Assembly: GCA_905116865.2 (NCBI GenBank) | Contig: CAJHNH020000495.1 | Span: 186,001 to 250,000, forward strand | Direction of reading: 5' to 3' | DNA length: 64,000 nucleotides | From: Candidula unifasciata | Lineage: Eukaryota; Mollusca; Gastropoda; Stylommatophora; Geomitridae | Shown: positions 57,659 through 64,000 of the stretch, piece after piece | How the letters are laid out: each line of letters begins with the position of its first letter | How positions within the stretch are numbered: position 1 is the first letter of the stretch | Notes under the pieces: model-generated | Told to the model about the DNA's origin: nothing | Databases searched by the model: none | The model's input: the letters and a program-made list of their open reading frames with translations, nothing else | Program-made: the position numbers and the translations under genes

Positions 57659-58600
57659 CTGCAACAGATGATACAGATCAAGTTCTTGAAGTAGTCGAGA
57701 ACATAGGAGTCCTGCAACAGAGAGATACTCGGTCAAGTTTCTTGAAGTAGTCGAGAACAGGAGTCCTGCAACAGAGAGATACTCGGTCAAGTTCTTGAAG
57801 TAGTCGAGAACATAGGAGTCCTGCAACAGAGGGATACTCGGTCAAGTTCTTGAAGTAGTCGAGAACATAGGAGTCCTGCAACAGAGGGATACTCGGTCAA
57901 GTTCTTGAAGTAGTCGAGAACATAGGAGTCCTGCAACAGCTGGGGATACTCGGTCAAGTTCTTGAAGTAGTCGAGAACATAGGAGTCCTGCAACAGAGGG
58001 ATACTCGGTCAAGTTCTTGAAGTAGTCGAGAACATAGGAGTCCTGCAACAGAGAGATACTCGGTCAAGTTCTTGAAGTAGTCGAGAACATAGGAGTCCTG
58101 CAACAGAGAGATACTCGGTCAAGTTTTTGAAGTAGTCGAGAACATAGGAGTCCTGCAACAGAGAAATACTCTGTCAAGTTCTTGAAGTAGTCGAGAACAT
58201 AGGAGTCCTGCAACAGTGAGATACTCGGTCAAGTTCTTGAAGTAGTCGAGAACATAGGAGTCCTGCAACAGAGAGATACTCGGTCAAGTTCTTGAAGTAG
58301 TCGATAACATAGGAGTCCTGCAACAGAAAGATACTCGGTCAAGTTCTTGAAGTAGTCGAGAACATAGGTGTCCTGCAACAGAGAGATACTCGGTCAAGTT
58401 CTTGAAGTAGTCGAGAACATAGGAGTCCTGCAACAGAGAGATACTCGGTCAAGTTCTTGAAGTAGTCGAGAACATAGGAGTCCTGCAACAGAGAGATACT
58501 CGGTCAAGTTCTTGAAGTAGTCGAGAAGATAGGAGTCCTGCAACAGAGAGATACTCGGTCAAGTTCTTGAAGTAGTCGAGAACATAGGAGTCCTGCAACA
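57659..58600. repeat. 55-bp minisatellite made of NPC1 acceptor plus exon start
   Basis: About 17 copies. On the minus strand each unit is CTCTGTTGCAG followed by GACTCCTATGTTCTCGACTA, CTTCAAGAACTTGACCGAGT and ATCT. That encodes DSYVLDYFKNLTEYL, the residues that should follow the upstream exon (ending LDQSLAMPK) in NPC1. Each unit is thus a splice acceptor plus about 43 nt of coding exon. Small indels occur (57748-57760, 57935). 55 is not a multiple of three, so most acceptors lead to early stops. Confidence 0.95.
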
Positions 58601-58763
58601 AGACACATTCATATATAGAATTCTAGCTACTGATTTACTATGTCACAATAATCGGTTATTCACTTCTTCTTGTAGTGGCTATCGTGTGGTGTTAGTACAC
58701 ATGTTTTTCCACAACCTTCTGTCTTCGTGTACTTTCAGTCAGTTATGACTCAGATGCTCTTAC

Positions 58764-58870
58764 ATGCCAGATGTCAAACGGTCCAGAATCTTCCCGCTCT
58801 GCGCCTTTGACTCTTTGTCCCTCCAAATTACCACTGTCGCCATGTACTCTGGTTTTTTCCTTCTGATGAC
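58764..58870 (-). CDS. Possible exon of an unrecognised gene (2 of 2)
   Basis: The acceptor ttctttcgatag is above 58870; a strong donor GGCAT|gtaaga is below 58764. Phase 0 to phase 2. Reads VIRRKKPEYMATVVIWRDKE then SKAQSGKILDRLTSG. It looks like globular protein and follows in compatible phase the segment at 60187-60257. It lies within an NPC1 intron on the same strand but its phases do not fit NPC1. I do not recognise the family. Confidence 0.4.
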
Positions 58871-59159
58871 CTATCGAAAGAATATATATTGTTTCTGCTG
58901 CTCATACTGTAACTTAAATAAAGAATTAATGAAAATGGCATGAACAAGAGGAGACATTGTGACCTCAAACACAAATTGCCCGATCAAGCTGGTAAACGAT
59001 TTAACTGTCTACAATAGTGTCCACAATAACTTGCTTGTTGTCGTTCAAATGGCTTTTATAGTTTGCTGTTCGATTCCCACCAGAGAAGGGACTGTTTGAG
59101 TCTTCTTTTGCTTTTCGCCCTTCTAGTGACGTAATCGCATATTTACGGCATAGCTGCTG
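58871..59159. other. NPC1 intron, nothing recognised
   Basis: No repeat or coding signal beyond a B-box-like GTTCGATTCCC at about 59069. Confidence 0.4.
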
Positions 59160-59360
59160 TCAGAGACCTTATGTCTGCCGTAACAGTATATGGGTCGGTG
59201 ACAGATAAACTATCCTAAACACACTAAACCCAAACACCCACAGCCGTGAGGTCTTTAAAAAATAACCTCTGACTCCCAGACCAGCATGTTCCCAAGAATA
59301 ATACCCGGGTCCGAACCCATGCCGCTTCTGTACAGCTCCTTTCGCTGTAATTGAACACAT
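59160..59360 (-). mobile_element. SINE-like element (reversed)
   Basis: On the minus strand: CGGCATGGGTTCGGACCCGG (B-box-like), GCTGGTCTGGGAGTCAGAGG, T-rich tract AAAGACCTCACGGCTG. Family assignment is uncertain. Confidence 0.45.
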
Positions 59361-60186
59361 CAGGACTGCGAAGCGTCTGCTGAGTGTAGGCCAAAGCAAG
59401 TGAGATCAAATCAAAATCCCCAATACAAACCAGTCCTAGCTTCCCACCTGACGTTAATGCCTAACCAGCGACCCACATAACAAGCTACACAGAAAACATA
59501 CCTCTGTTGAGAGCGGTATAAAACAGAAGTAAAGCTACTGCCTAAAGAAACACATTTTAGTACAGTCTATCGGTCACTATGGTCTAAACGTGAAACATTG
59601 CAATCTGTCGGTCACTCTATCGCAAGTCCTGGATCTTCTGCTGTTCGCTGGTTTTGTTTCAGTCCCGCAGTTCAGTCTGTTCATGCGGGACTCGTGGCCT
59701 CGCGGCTTCGCAAGCGAACTACTGTCATGACTTCCTACCGTCGTCAGGTCGTCTCGGTGAACTCTGGGTCAAGTCCTAGTCATGTAAGTGCAGACAGGAA
59801 ACATTAACTATTATCATAAAGACCGTTCCATACCCATACCAGACTAGCCTGTGACAGCTGCAATATCTGCAACTTTCTGCCGACACATCCGACTTCTTCT
59901 GGCATTTGTTCATCGGGTTAACCTTACCAGATAGTTTAGTGGGACATGGACGTAGCCATATTTGTGTGGTGCCGGCTTTGTCCCTTCATCTACAGGTGTT
60001 TTCCCTGAAGAACCTATCAGGGCAATCGAAAGTAGACTGGTCGGTCTCAACTGAAGCGAAGGGCAGGTCAAGGGCATTCCCAGCCATCCAAGAAAGCTTT
60101 CATAAATGCAGAGCCGACACATTACGCTCAGACCCTGGGCTTACTAAAGGAATCGTCACGTTCTACACATGACTGTTTAATCTCAC
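59361..60186. other. NPC1 intron, possible decayed SINE
   Basis: 59600-59820 has tRNA-SINE-like phrases (GCTGTTCGCTGGTTTTGTTT, CTCTGGGTCAAGTCC). Open frames on the plus strand here lack splice sites and similarity that I recognise. Confidence 0.35.
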
Positions 60187-60257
60187 ATTCGTACGTTGAG
60201 CTTCCCACTCATCACGGATTGTTTCAGTTACTGACGTCAGTCCTTTAGCCTGTAATC
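60187..60257 (-). CDS. Possible exon of an unrecognised gene (1 of 2)
   Basis: The acceptor cttttagatcttcag is above 60257; the donor ACGAAT|gtgaga is below 60187. Only one frame is open: two bases of a split codon, then LQAKGLTSVTETIRDEWEAQ RTN, ending in phase 0. Phase fits the candidate exon at 58764-58870 but not NPC1, which has a phase-0 junction here. Function unknown. Confidence 0.35.
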
Positions 60258-60541
60258 CTGAAGATCTAAAAGGCATAGAAAAGATGTTAACATTTTTGGA
60301 GATTTTTTAGTGCTTTCATTAACAGAGTCTTAAAAGTAACGATGATAGATGTCAAAGGTACCAGGCTGGGTTCAATCCATGATATCTAAAGGACATCTCA
60401 GGAAAGACAGGAGCAGAGGAAATTACCGAAAGAATTATGTGACATTTACTTGAGCAACAGGATCGTGATGGGGATGATGATGATGACGATTTACAGTTGG
60501 GGAAGTTAATAAAGAACCTAAATGATGACACCTAGACATAC

Positions 60542-60631
60542 CTTGGGCATAGCCAGGGACTGGTCTAATCCGATGTTGATCCTGGAGGTCAATGCGCCAC
60601 AAACACACAGCCAGCCCACGAACACAAACAT
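60542..60631 (-). CDS. NPC1: NPC1, most upstream exon in the window
   Basis: The acceptor agaaattgtccag-type tract (cttgtccag) is above 60631; the donor CCCAAG|gtatgt is below 60542. Exactly 30 codons, phase 0 to 0. Encodes a hydrophobic helix MFVFVGWLCVCGALTSR then INIGLDQSLAMPK. The I-x-I-G-L-D-Q-S-L-x-M-P motif marks the entry to the third luminal domain of NPC1, directly before D-S-Y. Although it opens with ATG it is an internal exon; the N-terminal domain, sterol-sensing domain and earlier exons lie beyond the right edge. Confidence 0.92.
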
Positions 60632-60634
60632 CTG

Positions 60635-61117
60635 GACAAGAGAACACCCAATATTCAGTTTCTCTCGGAAAGGTCACCTCGTATCAGGTCATAGGTCAAG
60701 GTGTATAGAGATACTATTTTACATTTGATTAAAATTTAGTGGTTCAGCAATTCAGGGCCGTCACCACAAAGAAAACATAAAATTATCTACTCGACATTGT
60801 TCAAATGGCTTAAACCTTGTTTAATTGCGTAATAATAGTAAATATTATTATACACACGTTACATATCGAAATTTATTATAATAGTGTATATGAAATAAAT
60901 AAACAAATGCTTAACAAGAGAAAGTTTAAACATTGTGGCTGGGGGGGGGGAATGTTCTATCTACAACTGTTTTGGTTTGGAGGTGGAAAAGGGGTGAGGG
61001 TGGCTAAACACTGCTCGGAGGCATGGGATGGAGGGCACACTTAAGGTGCTTAGCCCCAGGTTCAGACTCCCATGTGGCATCTAAATGGGCTGCAGTCAGT
61101 AGACAACAAGAATTGGT
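60635..61117. other. NPC1 intron, nothing recognised
   Basis: AT-rich with a G8 run near 60943; no coding or repeat feature. Confidence 0.4.
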
Positions 61118-61159
61118 TTACTGACCAAGTTGGAGTCCAAATAAAAGCCAGCCATGCAA

Positions 61160-64000
61160 ATTATGGATAGATCCAATAACAGTCTTTGGAACATCAGATA
61201 GATCCAATAACAGTCTTTGGGACATCAGATAGATCCAATAACAGTCTTTGGCACAACAGATAAATCCAATAACAGTCTTTGGGACATCAGATAGATCCAA
61301 TAACAGTCTTTGGGACAACAGATAGATCCAATAACAGTCTTTGGGACATCAGATCCAATAACAGTCTTTGGGACAACAGATAGATCCAATAACAGTATTT
61401 GGGACAACAGATAGATCCAATAACAGTTTTTGGGACAACAGATAGATCCAATAACAGTATTTGGGACAACAGATAGATCCAATAACAGTCTTTGGGACAA
61501 CAGATAGATTCAATAACAGTCTTTGGGACAACAGATAGATCCAATAACAGTCTTTGGGACAACAGATAGATCCAATAGCAGTCTTTGGGACAACAGATAG
61601 ATCCAATAGCAGTCTTTGGGACATCAGATAGACCCAATAGCAGTCTTTGGGACAACAGATAGATCCAATAGGAGTCTTTGGGACAACAGATAGATCCAAT
61701 AACAGTCTTTGGGACAACAGATAGATCCAATAGCAGTCTTTGGGACATCAGATAGATCCAATAGCAGTCTTTGGGACAACAGATAGATCCAATAACAGTT
61801 TTTGGGACAACAGATAGATCTAATAACAGTCTTTGGGACAACAGATAGATCCAATAACAGTCTTTGGGAAAACAGATAGATCCAAAAACAGTCTTTCGGA
61901 CATCAGATAGATCCAATAGCAGTCTTTGGGACATCAGATAGATCCAATAGCAGTCTTTGGGACAACAGATAGATCCAATAGCAGTCTTTGGGACAACAGA
62001 TAGATCCAATAGCAGTCTTTGGGACAACAGATAGATCCAATAGCAGTCTTTGGGACATCAGATAGACCCAATAACAGTCTTTGGGACAACAGATAGATCC
62101 AATAGCAGTCTTTGGGACATCAGATAGATCCAATAGCAGTCTTTGGGACAACAGATAGATCCAATAACAGTTTTTGGGACAACAGATAGATCCAATAACA
62201 GTCTTTGGGACATCAGATCCAATAACAGTCTTTGGGACAACAGATAGATCCAATAACAGTATTTGGGACAACAGATAGATCCAATAACAGTTTTTGGGAC
62301 AACAGATAGATCCAATAACAGTATTTGGGACAACAGATAGATCCAATAACAGTCTTTGGGACAACAGATAGATTCAATAACAGTCTTTGGGACAACAGAT
62401 AGATCCAATAACAGTCTTTGGGACAACAGATAGATCCAATAGCAGTCTTTGGGACAACAGATAGATCCAATAGCAGTCTTTGGGACATCAGATAGACCCA
62501 ATAGCAGTCTTTGGGACAACAGATAGATCCAATAGGAGTCTTTGGGACAACAGATAGATCCAATAACAGTCTTTGGGACAACAGATAGATCCAATAGCAG
62601 TCTTTGGGACAACAGATAGATCCAATAGCAGTCTTTGGGACATCAGATAGACCCAATAGCAGTCTTTGGGACAACAGATAGATCCAATAGGAGTCTTTGG
62701 GACAACAGATAGATCCAATAACAGTCTTTGGGACAACAGATAGATCCAATAGCAGTCTTTGGGACATCAGATAGATCCAATAGCAGTCTTTGGGACAACA
62801 GATAGATCCAATAACAGTTTTTGGGACAACAGATAGATCTAATAACAGTCTTTGGGACAACAGATAGATCCAATAACAGTCTTTGGGAAAACAGATAGAT
62901 CCAAAAAACAGTCTTTCGGACATCAGATAGATCCAATAGCAGTCTTTGGGACATCAGATAGATCCAATAGCAGTCTTTGGGACAACAGATAGATCCAATA
63001 GCAGTCTTTGGGACAACAGATAGATCCAATAGCAGTCTTTGGGACAACAGATAGATCCAATAGCAGTCTTTGGGACATCAGATAGACCCAATAACAGTCT
63101 TTGGGACAACAGATAGATCCAATAGCAGTCTTTGGGACATCAGATAGATCCAATAGCAGTCTTTGGGACAACAGATAGATCCAATAACAGTTTTTGGGAC
63201 AACAGATAGATCTAATAACAGTCTTTGGGACAACAGATAGATCCAATAACAGTCTTTGGGACATCAGATAGATCCAATCTGTTGTCTTTGGGACAACAGA
63301 TAGATCCAATAACAGTCTTTGGGACAACAGATAGATCCAATAACAGTTTTTGGGACATCAGATAGATCCAATAACAGTCTTTGGGACAACAGATAGATCC
63401 AATAACAGTCTTTGGGACAACAGATAGACCCAATAACAGTTTTTGGGATATCAGATAGATCCAATAACAGTCTTTGGGACAACAGATAGATCCAATAACA
63501 GTCTTTGGGACAACAGATAGACCCAATAACAGTTTTTGGGATATCAGATAGATCCAATAACAGTCTTTGGGACAACAGATAGATCCAATAACAGTCTTTG
63601 GGACAACAGATAGACCCAATAACAGTTTTTGGGATATCAGATAGATCCAATAACAGTCTTTGGGACAACAGATAGATCCAATAACAGTCTTTGGGACAAC
63701 AGATAGATCCAATAACAGTCTTTGGGACATCAGATAGATCCAATAACAGTCTTTGGGACATCAGATAGATCCAATAGCAGTCTTTGGGACAACAGATAGA
63801 TCCAGTAACAGTCTTTGGGACATCAGATAGATCCAATAACAGTCTTTGGGACATCAGATAGATCCAATAACAGTCTTTGGGACATCAGATAGATCCAATA
63901 ACAGTCTTTGGGACATCAGATAGATCCAATAACAGTCTTTGGGACATCAGATAGATCCAATAACAGTCTTTGGGACAACAGATAGATCCAATAACAGTCT
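61160..64000. repeat. Minisatellite, 31-bp unit, about 92 copies, runs off the edge
   Basis: Unit AGATAGATCCAATAACAGTC then TTTGGGACAAC, with AAC/ATC and ATAAC/ATAGC variants. Long blocks recur in order, shown by rare units: a shortened CATCAGATCCAATA at 61346 and 62211, and TCTTTCGGACATC at 61893 and 62914. Open frames of up to about 245 codons on the minus strand are artefacts. It lies in an NPC1 intron upstream of exon 60542-60631. Confidence 0.96.

Noticed and set aside
59906..60172. 88-codon plus-strand frame
   Set aside because: No recognisable similarity, no splice sites, and it is antisense within an NPC1 intron next to SINE-like sequence.
61118..63854. Frames of 120-245 codons with SQRLLLDLS / PKTVIGSI cycles
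   Set aside because: 31-bp tandem array read in all frames.

Overview
The window is animal nuclear DNA. It has spliced genes with GT..AG introns, DNA transposons with target-site duplications, non-LTR and LTR retroelement remnants, and several SINE-like families. Roughly 24 kb (over a third) is tandem repeats with units of 10 to 74 bp. The two host genes are animal families (a PHF3/DIDO1-type SPOC protein and NPC1). The family and repeat content suggests an invertebrate, perhaps a mollusc; the species is inference and cannot be fixed from sequence alone.

Gene 1 (+ strand, five exons from 216 to 11766) is the 3' end of a PHF3/DIDO1-family gene: the end of the SPOC domain region, acidic and PYDP-type linkers, then a large last exon with a coiled-coil-like start and a Pro/Ser-rich, RG-rich C-terminus. 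Exon phases agree throughout. Every intron but the first is largely minisatellite, and the 96-nt fourth exon is squeezed between two arrays.

11.8 to 34.2 kb holds no further host exon that I can recognise. It has SINEs, LINE scraps, an hAT transposon with intact ends and 8-bp target duplication (21193-23765), a 549-bp inverted-repeat element, a solo LTR inserted inside a SINE, and long minisatellites (45-bp units at 16.6-18.0 kb; about 32-bp units at 28-31 kb).

Gene 2 (- strand, nine exons from 60631 down to 34272) is NPC1, the lysosomal sterol transporter. The exons cover about its last third, except the extreme C-terminus, and all nine phases chain correctly. Its introns contain a TTAA-flanked transposon with an intact 657-codon transposase (34767-37682), a 5.8-kb array of 25-bp units split by a retroelement-like insertion, and a 31-bp array that runs off the right edge.

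The most striking structure is at NPC1 exon 57471-57658. The array on its upstream side (55-bp units, about 17 copies) is a tandem amplification of that exon's own splice acceptor plus its first 43 or so coding bases. The array on its downstream side (43-bp units) repeats the exon's own splice donor. Many other arrays also start or stop within a few bases of splice junctions, which suggests that minisatellites here arise at exon-intron boundaries.
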